Source: Gammaproteobacteria bacterium
GTDB taxonomy: Bacteria > Pseudomonadota > Gammaproteobacteria > Acidiferrobacterales > SPGG2
Direction of reading: 5' to 3'
Length of the DNA stretch: 41,656 nucleotides
Assembly (NCBI GenBank): GCA_029861845.1
Contig: JAOTYM010000027.1
Coordinates: 1 to 41,656 of the forward strand
Shown: in pieces, positions 1-9,958 of the stretch
Numbering within the stretch: the first letter of the stretch is position 1
Layout: every line of letters begins with the position of its first letter
The notes under the pieces: generated by a model
What the model was told of the DNA's origin: nothing
The model's input: the letters and a program-made list of their open reading frames with translations, nothing else
Databases searched by the model: none
Translations under genes and position numbers: made by a program

Positions 1-1988
1 ATGAGCTCGGTGCCGATCTGTTTGAATATCTTCTTTACCTTATCAAGGTCGGTGTCATAGGTCACCCGAAACGCAAGCTTCATAATGGCCCAATCTCGAC
101 TGTAATTGGTGAGATGCTGAATTTCACCGAAGGGGACCGTATGCAGTGGCCCGCGGTGGTGCCGCAACACCAATGAGCGTACGTTGATCTTCTCGACTCG
201 GCCTTTGACGCTGCCGATATCGACGTATTCATCGAGCCGGAAGGCGTCATCGATGAGAAAAAACACGCCGGATACGATATCGCGCACCAAGGTCTGGGCA
301 CCAAAGCCAATAGCCAGACCAACCACGCCCGCGCCAGCAATCAGCGGGCCAATATTCATGCCGAGCGATGACAACACGATCATCACCACCATGACGACGA
401 TGGTGGCCTGTAGGAAGCGCCGGAACAGCGGTAGAAGTGTCTTAACACGCGAGCCAGCCCCGCCACCTTCCGCGCCGCTCTCTTGTCCCGCCTCTTCGCC
501 TGCCTCGGGGGCCAGGCGTCGGTCGATGGCTGCTTTGGCGATCTGCCAACCAACGTAGGCGATAAGTAAAGTAAGGCCGATATCCAGGACGGTTCGGGTC
601 GCCCTGGCACCTATTCCAGTTTCGGCCATGGAGAAAATATTTATGCCCCAAAGTCTCACTAGCACGACAAGAGCGATTAGTACTAAAACAAAACGCAAAC
701 CACGTCGCAGGATCGGCTCATACGCGTTCTGCGATTCGGTCGCACCAGCGACCCGTTGTCGGGTGGCAAAGAAGCCGGCCAATGCCCGCCCCATAGCAGC
801 ATCGACCAGTGGCACGGCGACTGCGATCAACAAACTAGCAACCCCAACCGCAACCCCCACGCGCTGACCGGCAAGGTTAGCAATAGTGACGAACCCGGCC
901 ACACCAATGACATAGGCGATCGCGAGTAGGTGCCAGATGTCGGCGAATATGCGTTGCGCTTGATTCGTGACCGATGCGGCGTCACCGCCACGGATCAAAC
1001 CGGCAACACCGTGGCGGCCTTTCCAAATCATCACGATCAAGGTTGTCACGACAACCACCCTTACCATCAGCAGCAGTAGCTGGTGCAGACTTTCATCCAG
1101 GCCCAGGAGCTGCATCAGGCCACAAGTCAAAAAACCGAACGACGCCAGGATGGCAAACCACAATATACAGTTGTGCACATAGCCGGCACTGGCGTCGTCG
1201 AGTGGTATCAGCCGTAATGCGGGGGCAGCGGGCGCCAAGAGGAATCGGGACACTAGGGCGCTGAGCCGAACAATCATCACTGCCGCGAGGTAAGTGGTGA
1301 CGGCGATGCGCGTGGGTTCATGGCCTTGCCACATGATGAAGAAAACCCCTATCGCCGCTAGCGCAAATACGGTTATGGCCAGCAGATCCAAGAGCACACG
1401 CAGGCACAGATAGCCAAATCTGGTGAGTACCTGTTCCGTCTCGACTTGCTCAAACTGCTGGCGCACGCGTGCCGTGGCACGACGAAATAACCACTCGGCG
1501 GCGGCACCGAGCGCGAACATCACGGCCATGCCGAGCACAACCCAGAAGAGATGGTGCTTACCCCGGCCTACCGTGAGTTTCTCGACCGCAAAGGGAAAAA
1601 CCGTGGGAAGATTCTTTAACTCGGCTAAAGTATGGCGCAAATTCTCGCGAATCAGCTGTCCCTTGGATTGCATATCTCCCAGAAAGTGAGCCGTCATGCT
1701 CATCTCGTCGTCGGCCCCGGCGATCGCGACCTTGTCCAATTGGTGGATCAGTAGCTGACGAACTTGGCCGTCGCTAAGTCGCGCCAATAACGCCATACGT
1801 TCCTCAGGGGTCAGCTTGCCCGCCAGTACCGTCAGTTCAGTATCACTTAGTCCTTGCGCTGTGGCCTTGTCGGCGCCAGGGGATTCTGTTACTTCTGCTG
1901 CAATTGCGTATGGGCAGCTGCCGCCGGCCAGCCAAATGGCGAACACGGCGCTCAGAATCTTAAGTGAGTGAGTGTGCAGGTAGCGCAT
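1..1988 (-). CDS. MscS-family mechanosensitive ion channel, C-terminus outside the window
   Basis: Reading leftwards from an ATG at 1988, one open frame runs off the left edge (about 662 codons seen). It starts with a signal peptide, then a periplasmic stretch with a TPEERMALLARL segment, then many hydrophobic helices. Near the visible end is the MscS pore helix and beta domain: AGAGVVGLAIGFGAQTLVRD, followed by GVFFLIDDAFRLDEYVDIG and VEKINVRSLVLRHHRG. These are hallmark residues of the family (Gly/Ala-packed TM3, then the beta domain). The extra N-terminal membrane region makes it a large MscS homologue rather than a minimal one. Such channels sit in the inner membrane and release solutes on hypo-osmotic shock. 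It is divergent from the ABC operon at 2112. The family is certain; the exact subfamily is not. Confidence 0.93.
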   Translation of the reverse strand, partial: MRYLHTHSLKILSAVFAIWLAGGSCPYAIAAEVTESPGADKATAQGLSDTELTVLAGKLTPEERMALLARLSDGQVRQLLIHQLDKVAIAGADDEMSMTAHFLGDMQSKGQLIRENLRHTLAELKNLPTVFPFAVEKLTVGRGKHHLFWVVLGMAVMFALGAAAEWLFRRATARVRQQFEQVETEQVLTRFGYLCLRVLLDLLAITVFALAAIGVFFIMWQGHEPTRIAVTTYLAAVMIVRLSALVSRFLLAPAAPALRLIPLDDASAGYVHNCILWFAILASFGFLTCGLMQLLGLDESLHQLLLLMVRVVVVTTLIVMIWKGRHGVAGLIRGGDAASVTNQAQRIFADIWHLLAIAYVIGVAGFVTIANLAGQRVGVAVGVASLLIAVAVPLVDAAMGRALAGFFATRQRVAGATESQNAYEPILRRGLRFVLVLIALVVLVRLWGINIFSMAETGIGARATRTVLDIGLTLLIAYVGWQIAKAAIDRRLAPEAGEEAGQESGAEGGGAGSRVKTLLPLFRRFLQATIVVMVVMIVLSSLGMNIGPLIAGAGVVGLAIGFGAQTLVRDIVSGVFFLIDDAFRLDEYVDIGSVKGRVEKINVRSLVLRHHRGPLHTVPFGEIQHLTNYSRDWAIMKLAFRVTYDTDLDKVKKIFKQIGTEL

Positions 1989-2111
1989 ACCAGCCCCTTT
2001 GTGTGAACTATCTACATATAATGCAGTTGTCGCCATGGGAACGATATCATAGGTACTACATACGCCAGAAGCAGCAAGCATTTCAGGCGGGGCTATCGAG
2101 CGATATAGGGC

Positions 2112-2816
2112 ATGAATACATCATTGGTACAGGCGCGTGGTCTTACAAAGATCTACCGCGAAGGTGAACAGCAGCGCGTCGTGTTCCGCGATCTGGATGC
2201 TGAGATAGGGCGCAATGAATTCATTGCGCTCCTCGGTCGCAGTGGATCTGGGAAATCTACGCTGCTTAACATAATAAGTGGTATCGATCTAGCCACCGCC
2301 GGCGAGGTGCATGTCGACGGGGCATCTTTGGGTAGTTTGTCTGAAACGGCGCGTACCCTGTTCCGGCGTCAGCACATCGGCTTCGTATTTCAGTTTTTTA
2401 ACCTTATTCCCACCCTCACGGTTGAAGAGAACCTGTTATTGCCGCTAGAGCTGAATGGCAGGCTCGACGCGGCCGCGCGTACGTTTGCTCAGGATCTATT
2501 AGAAGAAGTCGGCCTGGCAGATCGGGTTGCTAGTTTTCCCGATCGACTGTCGGGGGGTGAGCAGCAGCGGGTCGCCATCGCGCGCGCATTAGTCCACAAG
2601 CCGTCGCTAGTACTCGCCGATGAGCCTACCGGTAATTTGGATACGGATACGGGGCGAGAGGTCTTGGCGTTGCTTGCACGTATGCACCGGGCAAGCGGTA
2701 CGACACTAATAATGGCGACGCACAGTCGAGATGCGGTAAATCTAGCCGACCGCGTACTCACGTTCGACAACGGCCGCCTTTGCTCATCTTTTAACCGACA
2801 TACGGATCCGCGATGA
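2112..2816 (+). CDS. LolD/MacB-type ABC transporter ATP-binding protein
   Basis: 234 residues, the usual size for LolD-type ATPases. Walker [10 protein letters not shown] lies at about residues 42-50, the Q-loop at VFQFFNLIP, the ABC signature LSGGEQQR at about 146-153 and Walker B LVLADEPT at about 166-173, followed by the D-loop GNLD and the switch His in ATHS. The gene overlaps the next one by four bases (ATGA), so the two are probably translationally coupled and form one transporter. Families of this type power FtsX-like permeases that extract lipoproteins, export peptides or act mechanically in the periplasm rather than importing solutes. The substrate cannot be read from the sequence; no lolD symbol is assigned because the permease is not LolC/E-like in layout. 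Confidence 0.95.
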   Translation: MNTSLVQARGLTKIYREGEQQRVVFRDLDAEIGRNEFIALLGRSGSGKSTLLNIISGIDLATAGEVHVDGASLGSLSETARTLFRRQHIGFVFQFFNLIPTLTVEENLLLPLELNGRLDAAARTFAQDLLEEVGLADRVASFPDRLSGGEQQRVAIARALVHKPSLVLADEPTGNLDTDTGREVLALLARMHRASGTTLIMATHSRDAVNLADRVLTFDNGRLCSSFNRHTDPR

Positions 2817-5347
2817 TACTTCGGCGTGCTAGCCTACGCTATCTATCACGACATCCGTGGGTAGTCGGCCTATCGGTGTTAGGGGTGGCACTCGGTGTCG
2901 CGGTTGTCGTCGCCATCGACCTCGCCAACGAGAGTGCACGCCGTGCGTTTAGTCTTTCGGTACAAACACTGACTGGCCAGGCGACCCATCAAGTGGTAGG
3001 TGGGCCGCAGGGCTTGTCAGAGGTGACTTATCGGCGATTGCGTATCGATGCGCAGGTACGCACCTCTGCCCCGGTGATAGAAGGCCATGCCCGATCACCG
3101 GACTTTGTCGGTCACACGTTTACCCTGCTTGGCATCGATCCGTTTGCCGAAGCAGGATTTCGACCCCATGTCAGTCGTGATCGGAATACGCCGGGTCTAA
3201 CGCGACTGTTGTCGGAGCCGGCAACCGGTCTCATAACCCGCAGTACCGCGAATCGATTGGGCCTCAAGGCGGGTGATACGCTCAGGTTGCGGATTGGAAC
3301 CATTCATCATTCGCTAGTCATCGTTGGGCTGATAGCGCCTGCAGATAGTGTCACGCAACAGGGCCTTGCCTCAGTGATCGTTACCGACATTGCCACGGCA
3401 CAAGAGCTGTTGGGTATGCAGGGGCGACTCAGCCGGATTGATCTCATCATTGCCGACGGCGACGCCGAACTCACACGGCGAATTCAGCGCATGTTGCCGA
3501 AGGATGCGACGATTATCGGTTCTGGACGCCGATCGCAAGCACTGAACCAAATGACACGTGGATTCAGGGTCAATCTCACCGCGCTGAGCCTTCTCGCATT
3601 GCTAGTTGGCATGTTCCTGATCTACAACATCATGACGTTTTCCGTGGTCCAACGCCGTGAGCTTGTCGGCACGTTACGTGCTTTGGGGGTGACCCGTCCG
3701 CAGATCTTTCGCCAAGTCATTGCGGAAGCGCTGTTGATTGGTGGTATCGGTACCGTGTGCGGCATCGCGCTTGGCATTGCTTTGGGTGACGGCCTAGTAG
3801 AGCGGGTGGTGCGAACCATCAATGATCTGTACTTCGTCGTATCGGTAAGCGAGTTGACGATTACGCCACTGTCGTTGCTTAAGGGCGCGGCTGTCGGTAT
3901 CGGTGCCACCCTATTAGCGGCATTGGCGCCGGCTTGGGAGGCCACGGGCGCACCGGTGAGCACCGTATTACAGCGCTCGGCCGTCGAAATTCGCGTCACT
4001 CGACGCGCCCCCCGAGTTGCCTTGGTCGGCCTTGTCCTCGTTGTATTAGGTATCGGGCTGCTGGCTATGCCGAGCCACAGCCTCGTGCTTGGTTTCAGCG
4101 CCCTATTTGTATTGGTGGCGGGCTTCGTGCTCGTCATTCCCATCGTAACCGTGTGGCTCATGCGAGGACTCAAACCTATTATGGGCACGCTATTTGGTTT
4201 GCTGGGGCGTTTGGCAACGCGCAGTGTGGCGGCAACTTTGAGCCGCACCAGCGTCGCCATCGCCGCCCTCGCCGTTGCGATCTCAGCCACGGTCGGGGTT
4301 GGCATTATGATCGATAGTTTTCGTCAATCATTCCTCGACTGGCTGAGCGCGAGCTTGCGGGCGGATATCTACGTCGCCGCCCCGGTCGCACAAACCGGGC
4401 CGAGCGCGGCGACATTAGATAAACGTTTTATTGAACAGGTGTCTGTATTACCACAAGTGGCGGCCATAAGCAGCGGTCGGCGTGTCCGCTTGGATGGCCC
4501 TAAGGGAGTTCAACAGTTGCTGGTCTCGCAGGTAGATCGAGAACAGTTTCAGCTGTATCAGTTGAAGCACGGGAATACGGACGAGGCGTGGCAGGCCTTC
4601 GAAAACGACGACGCGGTACTGGTGTCTGAACCCTATGCCTATCGCCACGCTGTCGCTTTGGGCGACACCATCTCGCTCCGTACGGGCCAGGGCGAGCGCC
4701 GGTTTACCATCGCCGGTATCTATTATGACTACGGTTCCGACGAGGGCAGGGTGAGCATCAGTCGCAATACCTACAATCGCTATTGGAATGACCGCAAGAT
4801 TACCTTCATTAGGATATACGCCCAGCCGGGAGTCAACGTTGATGCATTAATAGAAAAACTACGCAACGTGGCGGGCGAGCATGACCTCTTTATTCGCTCA
4901 AACCAAGCCCTGCGTGAGGCCTCGATCCAAGTCTTCGATCGGACGTTCGCGATTACGAATATCTTGCGGCTATTGGCCACAATTGTCGCCTTTGTAGGTG
5001 TGCTAAGCGCACTGACCGCCTTGCAGCTCGAGCGTGCACGCGAGCTCGCCGTGTTGCGCGCCAACGGCCTCACGCCGCGCCAAGTATGGCAACTAGTGAC
5101 GGTGGAAACGGGCTTAATGGGATTTTGTTCGGGACTGTTGGCCTTGCCGTTGGGCATCGGCATGGCGCTCGCCTTAACCCTAGTTATTAATCGTCGTTCC
5201 TTCGGCTGGAGCCTGGAAACCTCTATTGACCCTGCTGTACTCATATACGGATTATCTTTGGCGGTGGTGGCGGCGCTGTTGGCCGGCCTTTATCCCGCAT
5301 TCAAAATGTCACGCACGTCACCAGCGCTGGCGCTGCGGGGAGAATGA
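2813..5347 (+). CDS. ABC transporter permease with two FtsX domains
   Basis: 844 residues. An N-terminal transmembrane helix (about 17-38) is followed by a periplasmic MacB-like domain, then an FtsX core with three helices (about 255-375), a second hydrophobic block (about 400-450), another single helix near 480-500, a second periplasmic domain, and a C-terminal FtsX core (about 715-835). This two-FtsX layout resembles the large YbbP-type permeases in length and order. It partners with the ATPase directly upstream, with which it shares a four-base overlap. The DUF1207 gene begins about 40 bases downstream and may belong to the same transcription unit. Role inferred: transfer of a lipid or protein across or out of the inner membrane. 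Confidence 0.92.
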   Translation: MILRRASLRYLSRHPWVVGLSVLGVALGVAVVVAIDLANESARRAFSLSVQTLTGQATHQVVGGPQGLSEVTYRRLRIDAQVRTSAPVIEGHARSPDFVGHTFTLLGIDPFAEAGFRPHVSRDRNTPGLTRLLSEPATGLITRSTANRLGLKAGDTLRLRIGTIHHSLVIVGLIAPADSVTQQGLASVIVTDIATAQELLGMQGRLSRIDLIIADGDAELTRRIQRMLPKDATIIGSGRRSQALNQMTRGFRVNLTALSLLALLVGMFLIYNIMTFSVVQRRELVGTLRALGVTRPQIFRQVIAEALLIGGIGTVCGIALGIALGDGLVERVVRTINDLYFVVSVSELTITPLSLLKGAAVGIGATLLAALAPAWEATGAPVSTVLQRSAVEIRVTRRAPRVALVGLVLVVLGIGLLAMPSHSLVLGFSALFVLVAGFVLVIPIVTVWLMRGLKPIMGTLFGLLGRLATRSVAATLSRTSVAIAALAVAISATVGVGIMIDSFRQSFLDWLSASLRADIYVAAPVAQTGPSAATLDKRFIEQVSVLPQVAAISSGRRVRLDGPKGVQQLLVSQVDREQFQLYQLKHGNTDEAWQAFENDDAVLVSEPYAYRHAVALGDTISLRTGQGERRFTIAGIYYDYGSDEGRVSISRNTYNRYWNDRKITFIRIYAQPGVNVDALIEKLRNVAGEHDLFIRSNQALREASIQVFDRTFAITNILRLLATIVAFVGVLSALTALQLERARELAVLRANGLTPRQVWQLVTVETGLMGFCSGLLALPLGIGMALALTLVINRRSFGWSLETSIDPAVLIYGLSLAVVAALLAGLYPAFKMSRTSPALALRGE

Positions 5348-5390
5348 GTGCGGCACGAATGCGCTCACAATAAGATTTAGGAGGTAAATG

Positions 5391-6245
5391 ATGAAACTCT
5401 ATATACCGCCGGTCGAGAAAGGGTTGTGGGTCATGACGCTGATCTGTTTCACCGCTATTTGCACATCGGGAACATCGGTGTGGGCGGGCGAGGGCGGCTG
5501 GTACCCGAAGGGCGATGTGTTCACCCGACTCGTCGCCGATCCGAAAGAACCGCAGAATTTCATGGTTGTAGCCGATCTGGAACCGTTCGAGGATGCCGAC
5601 CGCGTTTCGGCCTGGTTCGTAGGAATCGGCGAGAGCTTCGGGCTTTATCGGCGCTCGAGCCAGGGTAAGGATGACGGCTGGCAGGTGAGTGTTTTTGCCG
5701 CCGCATTTTCCCAATTCAATCTGGACGGGCCATCTAACGATCTTATTAATACAGACTACCAGGTCGGGGTGCCGTTCAGCTTTCGGCGTGGACCATTTTC
5801 CCTGCGGGCGCGGTTCTTTCACCAGAGCTCTCATCTCGGGGACGAACTGCTGCTCGGCCCTAATCCACCGCAGCGCATCAACCTCAGCTTCGAGGCCATC
5901 GATGTTTTGTTCGCTTTTAAGTGGAACGGCTGGCGACCCTATGCCGGGGGTGCCTATGCGGTGCATGTCGATCCGCGTGAACTCGAACGCGGGCTATACC
6001 AAGCCGGTATCGATTATCGACACGCGAAGGGGTGGTTAGGCGGCATCGACGTCAAATGGTTGGAGCAACGGAACTGGGGACCAGGCTCGAGCGCGATGGT
6101 TGGTTATCGGTTCGGCCCCAATAGGGGCCCAGAGGGGCGCGCCATGAGTGCACGACTGGTTTACTACGATGGCGTTTCACCATTCGGTCAGTTCTTTGTG
6201 CAGGATATCTCTTATTGGGGCGCCGGCGTTTGGTTTCAGTTCTAG
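5391..6245 (+). CDS. DUF1207-like outer-membrane protein
   Basis: About 284 residues with a signal peptide ending near VWAGEG. The segment with LVADPKEPQNF is characteristic of DUF1207 proteins (recognised by recall, not by search). The body alternates aromatic and polar residues (for example SFRRGPFSLRARFFHQSSHL) and ends in a barrel-like GAGVWFQF, as outer-membrane beta barrels do. A strong Shine-Dalgarno AGGAGGT at 5379-5385 is five bases from the second of two adjacent ATGs, so I chose 5391 rather than 5388. Lying just behind the ABC exporter genes, it may be the outer-membrane partner of that system or merely co-transcribed. Function unknown. Confidence 0.85.
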   Translation: MKLYIPPVEKGLWVMTLICFTAICTSGTSVWAGEGGWYPKGDVFTRLVADPKEPQNFMVVADLEPFEDADRVSAWFVGIGESFGLYRRSSQGKDDGWQVSVFAAAFSQFNLDGPSNDLINTDYQVGVPFSFRRGPFSLRARFFHQSSHLGDELLLGPNPPQRINLSFEAIDVLFAFKWNGWRPYAGGAYAVHVDPRELERGLYQAGIDYRHAKGWLGGIDVKWLEQRNWGPGSSAMVGYRFGPNRGPEGRAMSARLVYYDGVSPFGQFFVQDISYWGAGVWFQF

Positions 6246-6376
6246 TCGCTCGCGCCGCCACTAAGCCCGAAACCGACATTCTTCCAGACGTCATACTCTA
6301 CCGCGGTTTGGGAATCTAGCAGCTGGCCATCGTCGTCATCTGCCTTAATCGAAGAATACTCAGTGGCAGCGGAGCG
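6242..6376 (-). pseudogene. In-frame remnant of a second copy of the downstream-read barrel gene
   Basis: Directly after the stop of the barrel gene (6377-6379) the same frame stays open for 44 codons and ends at 6242-6244. The peptide contains IKADDDDGQLLDSQ and VWKNVGFG, which line up with IEADDIDGRLLDTR and TFKNVGFG inside the intact gene; the spacing between the two blocks is also conserved. It is therefore a relic of a paralogous C-terminal region left after a tandem duplication and deletion. It lacks the final strands of the barrel. The stop overlaps the 3' end of the convergent DUF1207 gene by a few bases. It could alternatively be reached by stop-codon read-through, which I consider unlikely. 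Confidence 0.75.
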
Positions 6377-7180
6377 CTAGAAATACGCCTTAGCATAGAT
6401 TTGAAATCCCTCGTAGGTCATGTCGAAGCTGCCGCTGTCGCCTTTGTCGTCTGAATCCAAGTCGAAATCCATCGTATTGAAGCCGCCGCCGAACCCGACG
6501 TTTTTAAAGGTGTTGTGCTCGATGCCGATCCGTGTATCCAGCAATCGACCGTCAATATCATCAGCCTCGATGCCAAACCACTCGCTGCTAGCGGTGAACA
6601 CCCACTCGGGAGTAAATCGATAGGCGACACGCGCCCCGATCACTGGCAGCGGCGCGGTTTCGTCGCCCTCGTCGAAGTCCCCCGTCGTTGAATCGGTCAG
6701 GCGCGCCCGTATGTCCATGACATGAAAGCCGCCCGTAATACCGACGTCGAGCTTTGGGTTTCGAACAAACGAGTAGGTGTAGGCCAATTTGGTAATATCT
6801 AGTTCCCACTGTGTGCGAAGCGGGGTCCCCGCGGTAAAGGTTTCATCGCCCCAATTAATGGTAAGGGTTACGGGCCTGTTGGCGTCGCGATCGATCGTAA
6901 AGAAACTGAAATCCAGGCGCGATCGCTTTCCGTATCGCCAAAAACCGTCCAACCTCGTCACATCTTCATCTTCGTCCAAACCTAGCTGGTCTTCGAAATC
7001 GAGTGTGGTGCCCAGAGCCCCACTTGTGGCGTCAAGACGCATCTCGGTATTGTTGTCTGTTACGAAGGTGCCGACATTGATGGCAAAGCGTTCCCAGTTT
7101 CCAAGATCGGCGGCGGTTACAGGCAGTGAAAGGGTGACGGCTATAAACGCGACCGAATAAATCGCTAGTATTTTTTTCAT
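6377..7180 (-). CDS. Outer-membrane beta-barrel protein of unknown role
   Basis: 267 residues. A signal peptide (MKKILAIYSVAFIAVTLSLP, cleavage likely after VTAA) precedes a protein of alternating strands rich in Asp, Thr and aromatic residues. It contains a repeated acidic turn (DLDSDDKGDSG) and ends with the terminal aromatic residue of AKAYF, the usual recognition signal for BAM-assisted insertion. Size and pattern fit an 8- to 12-stranded barrel. It is convergent with the DUF1207 gene, and the intergenic space carries a remnant of a paralogue of itself. No specific family was recognised and no substrate can be inferred. Confidence 0.85.
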   Translation of the reverse strand: MKKILAIYSVAFIAVTLSLPVTAADLGNWERFAINVGTFVTDNNTEMRLDATSGALGTTLDFEDQLGLDEDEDVTRLDGFWRYGKRSRLDFSFFTIDRDANRPVTLTINWGDETFTAGTPLRTQWELDITKLAYTYSFVRNPKLDVGITGGFHVMDIRARLTDSTTGDFDEGDETAPLPVIGARVAYRFTPEWVFTASSEWFGIEADDIDGRLLDTRIGIEHNTFKNVGFGGGFNTMDFDLDSDDKGDSGSFDMTYEGFQIYAKAYF

Positions 7181-7403
7181 AATGCTTCCGATTAAAGAAC
7201 CAACGGGTGGCTAAGCCGCAAGCTTCTCAAAGCGAGTACGTGCTAGATAGCGCACTACACATTTATACTACCGCTAACGACTGCCGGAAACTAATTTTGT
7301 ACTGGCCCTTTGCCTAACTTCCGACCAATGGTAGCCTCTGCGCTGCAAGAGAATGTTGATGCCATTCCTTGTTCTCAGAATAGCACATGAAAAGGAGAAG
7401 AGA

Positions 7404-7919
7404 ATGATAAGAATCTCAGGAATCGTGGCCGTCGTGATAGGTTTATCCGGCCTCTTTGCTCTTCCTAGCCAAGCATTTGCGGAACCGACCGACATCGAAG
7501 CTAAGCTCAAAGCCAATGTCGTGACGAAGAAAGGGGGAAAGCTCACCATCGATCGCTTCCGTGTTTGCCGGCTGTTTCGACCCAAAGAGCTAGGGGGTGG
7601 GGTAACTGAACCATTCCAGGTTAAGTCCCATGCCGAAGCGCCGGCGGACATCATCAGCCGCGATAATTTTGTTGCCTTGTTGACCGAGGTTGGCATCAAC
7701 TTACGGGTCAGTTTCGCTAAGGGACACATCGAGGGGATGACGCCACTGCAGGCACTCAACGCGCTGCGCTGCAAACTGATCGATGCGCCCATTGGGGCCG
7801 TCGACTTCGAGGCGCAAATCTACATGAGTAAGGACGGTATGCAATTGGAGATCACCAAAACGGCAACCGGAAAGGTAGACAGGCAAACTCAACTGTGGAG
7901 CCAGGTGTTCGGCCAGTAA
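7404..7919 (+). CDS. Exported protein of unknown function
   Basis: 171 residues from an ATG at 7404, chosen because AAAGGAGAAG lies just upstream and because the peptide then begins with a clean signal sequence (MIRISGIVAVVIGLSGLFAL, cleavage after AFA). An ATG at 7353 would only add charged residues in front. The mature part has one conserved-looking Cys in RFRVCRLF and another in NALRCKL, possibly a disulphide pair in the periplasm. The next gene starts 38 bases downstream on the same strand, so both may be co-transcribed. I recognise no domain. Confidence 0.75.
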   Translation: MIRISGIVAVVIGLSGLFALPSQAFAEPTDIEAKLKANVVTKKGGKLTIDRFRVCRLFRPKELGGGVTEPFQVKSHAEAPADIISRDNFVALLTEVGINLRVSFAKGHIEGMTPLQALNALRCKLIDAPIGAVDFEAQIYMSKDGMQLEITKTATGKVDRQTQLWSQVFGQ

Positions 7920-7957
7920 GGCGATCGTATAATTTTGACACTAGAAAGGAGTAGTAC

Positions 7958-8452
7958 GTGAATATACTTGGAAGGATTTCGATAATTGGTCTACTTTTTG
8001 TTGGCGCGACACTGGCGACAACGGTTTTTGCTCAGGGTAGTTACGAGCAGTTCAAAGGAGAAATCGAGTTAACCCGAGCGATGGCGCAGTTGGGGAGGGA
8101 AGTCATTGTTGAGAGGAACATGCAGCTCAACAGAGAAGACAGCAATAAGTTTTGGCCGGTTTATAACGACTACCGAGCGGCAATCGATAAGGTAAATGAC
8201 AGACGCATAAAGCTGATTACCAGCTATGCTGACAGTTATGTCAGTGGAAACTTATCGGATGACAAAGCCTTGGGTTTGTTAAACGAATTTTTGTCGATCG
8301 AAAAGGCGAGACTTAAGGTGAAAAGGAAATACGTTCCGCGCTTCAAGAAGGTGCTGCCTCCCAAGAAGGTGGTGCGATTCTTTCAGGTGGATAACAAATT
8401 AGATGCTATGGTCAAAATGGAGATGGCAAGAAACATACCGCTGGTGCAATGA
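7958..8452 (+). CDS. Small periplasmic helical protein, Spy/CpxP-like in appearance
   Basis: 164 residues from a GTG preceded by AAAGGAG. The signal peptide ends near TTVFAQ. The mature part is highly charged and helical and includes FWPVYNDYRAAIDKVNDRR, LLNEFLSIEKARLKVKRKY and RFFQVDNKLDAMVKMEMA. This pattern (SNKFWPVY..Y, then KYVPRFKKVLPPKKVVRFFQ) is shared with a widespread family of hypothetical periplasmic proteins that I know by sequence but not by function. They resemble Spy/CpxP in length, charge and helix content. It may respond to envelope stress, but that is inference only. Confidence 0.8.
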   Translation: MNILGRISIIGLLFVGATLATTVFAQGSYEQFKGEIELTRAMAQLGREVIVERNMQLNREDSNKFWPVYNDYRAAIDKVNDRRIKLITSYADSYVSGNLSDDKALGLLNEFLSIEKARLKVKRKYVPRFKKVLPPKKVVRFFQVDNKLDAMVKMEMARNIPLVQ

Positions 8453-8517
8453 TCGATAATACAGTCAAGTGCCGGCGCGAAACTCGCTATTGCGACAGTT
8501 GCTTTAGCCGTCCTAGT

Positions 8518-9525
8518 CTAGGAGAGACGATATTCGCTGGGTGATACACCCGTCCAGCGCCTGAAGGCACGAGAGAAATTCGCGGGCTCAGAGAAACCCA
8601 GCATAAAAGTTATTTCGTTTACCGATAAGCGCGATTCCTTGATGTATTGCGAAGCCAGCTGGCGGCGCATGTCGTCTAGCAGTTGTTTGTAGCTCGTACC
8701 TTCTTGTTTTAGATTGCGTTGAAGGGTCCTGGGACTCATGGCCAACGCCTTTGCAATCGATCCTTGCGTTGCACGCCCAGAGGATAACTGCTCGAGAAGC
8801 TTGGCCTCGACTCGAATCTTAATGCTGTCATGGGTGAATCGAGCTAAATAGCCGGTGATGACCCGGTCATTCGCGCGTGCCAGCTCTGCGTTTGCGGTGG
8901 GCAAGGGTGCGGTTAGGTCGGCGTTACTGAATAGCAACATATTTTCCGGTGCCGAAAACTGTATTGGGGCGCGAAAGACCTGCGAAAATGTATCTACAAT
9001 TGCGGGCGTATCTCTTTGCATTGTGACCCGCAACGGATTGAAGGTCGAACCGTAACTGGTTCGACACATTCCTAATACAATGGCCATACCGGCGTCGATG
9101 GCCTCATCGGCTGGCGGTGCGAACTTCGGCTGTAGGGTGAATTCGAAGCCCTCGGCAGAGCTGGTCAAATCCATGCTTACGGCGTCAGTAACGATTGCCG
9201 AATAGCGGGCCATGCGCATCAGGGCATCCTTAAGAGTTTGGCTCGCCATCCAGGAATACCCCAATGCGTGAAATGTGGTCGGGTGCCAAAAACGCGCCAC
9301 GGTAAGCCCAAGACACGGGTCTCGCGTCGCCGCTGCCGCTAATTTCCACAGTCGTGTAAGCGCTGTGAAAGGGTAGCGCGCGTTGGGGTCATGCAGCCTA
9401 TCGGGATCAAGATCGACCTGCGCGAACAGAGCCCGACCATCACATCCGCAGGATTCGAGCGCTCTCCACAGCAGAAGCACTGCAGAAGAAATCGTAGACG
9501 CATGCACTTGGGTATTGGCGTTCAT
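8518..9525 (-). CDS. AraC-family transcriptional regulator
   Basis: 335 residues. The N-terminal two thirds match the OruR/ArgR-like arabinose-binding-type ligand domain (segments LGLTVARFWHPTTFHALGYS and ALMRMARYSAIVTDAV). The C-terminal 90 residues hold the double helix-turn-helix: QGSIAKALAMSPRTLQRNLK and VNEITFMLGFSEPANFSRAF followed by RWTGVSPSEYR, the strongly conserved AraC signature. Such proteins usually activate a nearby operon in response to a small ligand. The neighbours give no clear target. A short antisense-side frame ending in an ATGA overlap with this start (9522) encodes a hydrophobic stretch but has no convincing start. Confidence 0.95.
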   Translation of the reverse strand: MNANTQVHASTISSAVLLLWRALESCGCDGRALFAQVDLDPDRLHDPNARYPFTALTRLWKLAAAATRDPCLGLTVARFWHPTTFHALGYSWMASQTLKDALMRMARYSAIVTDAVSMDLTSSAEGFEFTLQPKFAPPADEAIDAGMAIVLGMCRTSYGSTFNPLRVTMQRDTPAIVDTFSQVFRAPIQFSAPENMLLFSNADLTAPLPTANAELARANDRVITGYLARFTHDSIKIRVEAKLLEQLSSGRATQGSIAKALAMSPRTLQRNLKQEGTSYKQLLDDMRRQLASQYIKESRLSVNEITFMLGFSEPANFSRAFRRWTGVSPSEYRLS

Positions 9526-9771
9526 TCGCTTCGCCTACGGATAACAAGTTGGCGCCTGGTGATTGCGAAAACAACGGTAGCTCGCATTATATTACGGCGT
9601 GAACAATCCCACCAAGGGAACACCATCCAGAGAAAACCCAATGGTAAGGGCCAGGCATAGCCGGGCACGCCTGCGATCAATGCCAGGGTTATGGGATTCC
9701 ACCCTGAGGACGGCTTATATGCGTTACGGGCCGAAGCGTTTTTTGCGTGGGTCACGAAGTGGAGAGGCGGC

Positions 9772-9933
9772 ATGATGCAGATCTTAATACAGCGCCTGGG
9801 CGAGACGTTGTGTATTGGTGACGATATCGAAATAACGGTTCTTGCGATAAAAGGCGACGAAGTGCGCTTGGGCGTAGACGCCCCTAAATCAGTCCGGGTT
9901 GGACGCAAGGAGCGCATTGATAACACGGAATAG
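9772..9933 (+). CDS. csrA: CsrA/RsmA-like RNA-binding regulator, short form
   Basis: About 53 residues from ATGATG at 9772/9775, preceded by GGAGAGG; an upstream ATG at 9691 would add a non-homologous extension. [20 protein letters not shown], then [17 protein letters not shown], matches CsrA strand for strand. The two RNA-contact positions known from the family, Leu4 and Arg44, are retained. Differences from standard CsrA: Gln at position 6 where Arg is usual, and the tail after VRVGRKERI is very short, lacking the C-terminal helix extension. CsrA dimers bind GGA motifs in 5' leaders and control translation. This is probably an accessory paralogue rather than the housekeeping copy. Confidence 0.85.
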   Translation: MMQILIQRLGETLCIGDDIEITVLAIKGDEVRLGVDAPKSVRVGRKERIDNTE

Positions 9934-9958
9934 TGAAGTAAGGATACATTGGACGTCT

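Noticed and set aside
2017..2022. TATAAT upstream of the ABC ATPase gene as a promoter
   Set aside because: A good -10 hexamer, but no matching -35 at 16-18 bases, so not listed.
3622..4305. 227-codon open frame on the minus strand
   Set aside because: Shadow of the FtsX permease gene; Thr/Ala/Arg-rich, no motif.
9522..9720. Hydrophobic minus-strand frame ending in ATGA overlap with the AraC gene
   Set aside because: A membrane-like stretch exists, but there is no good start codon or ribosome-binding site, and it overlaps the CsrA-like gene when extended.
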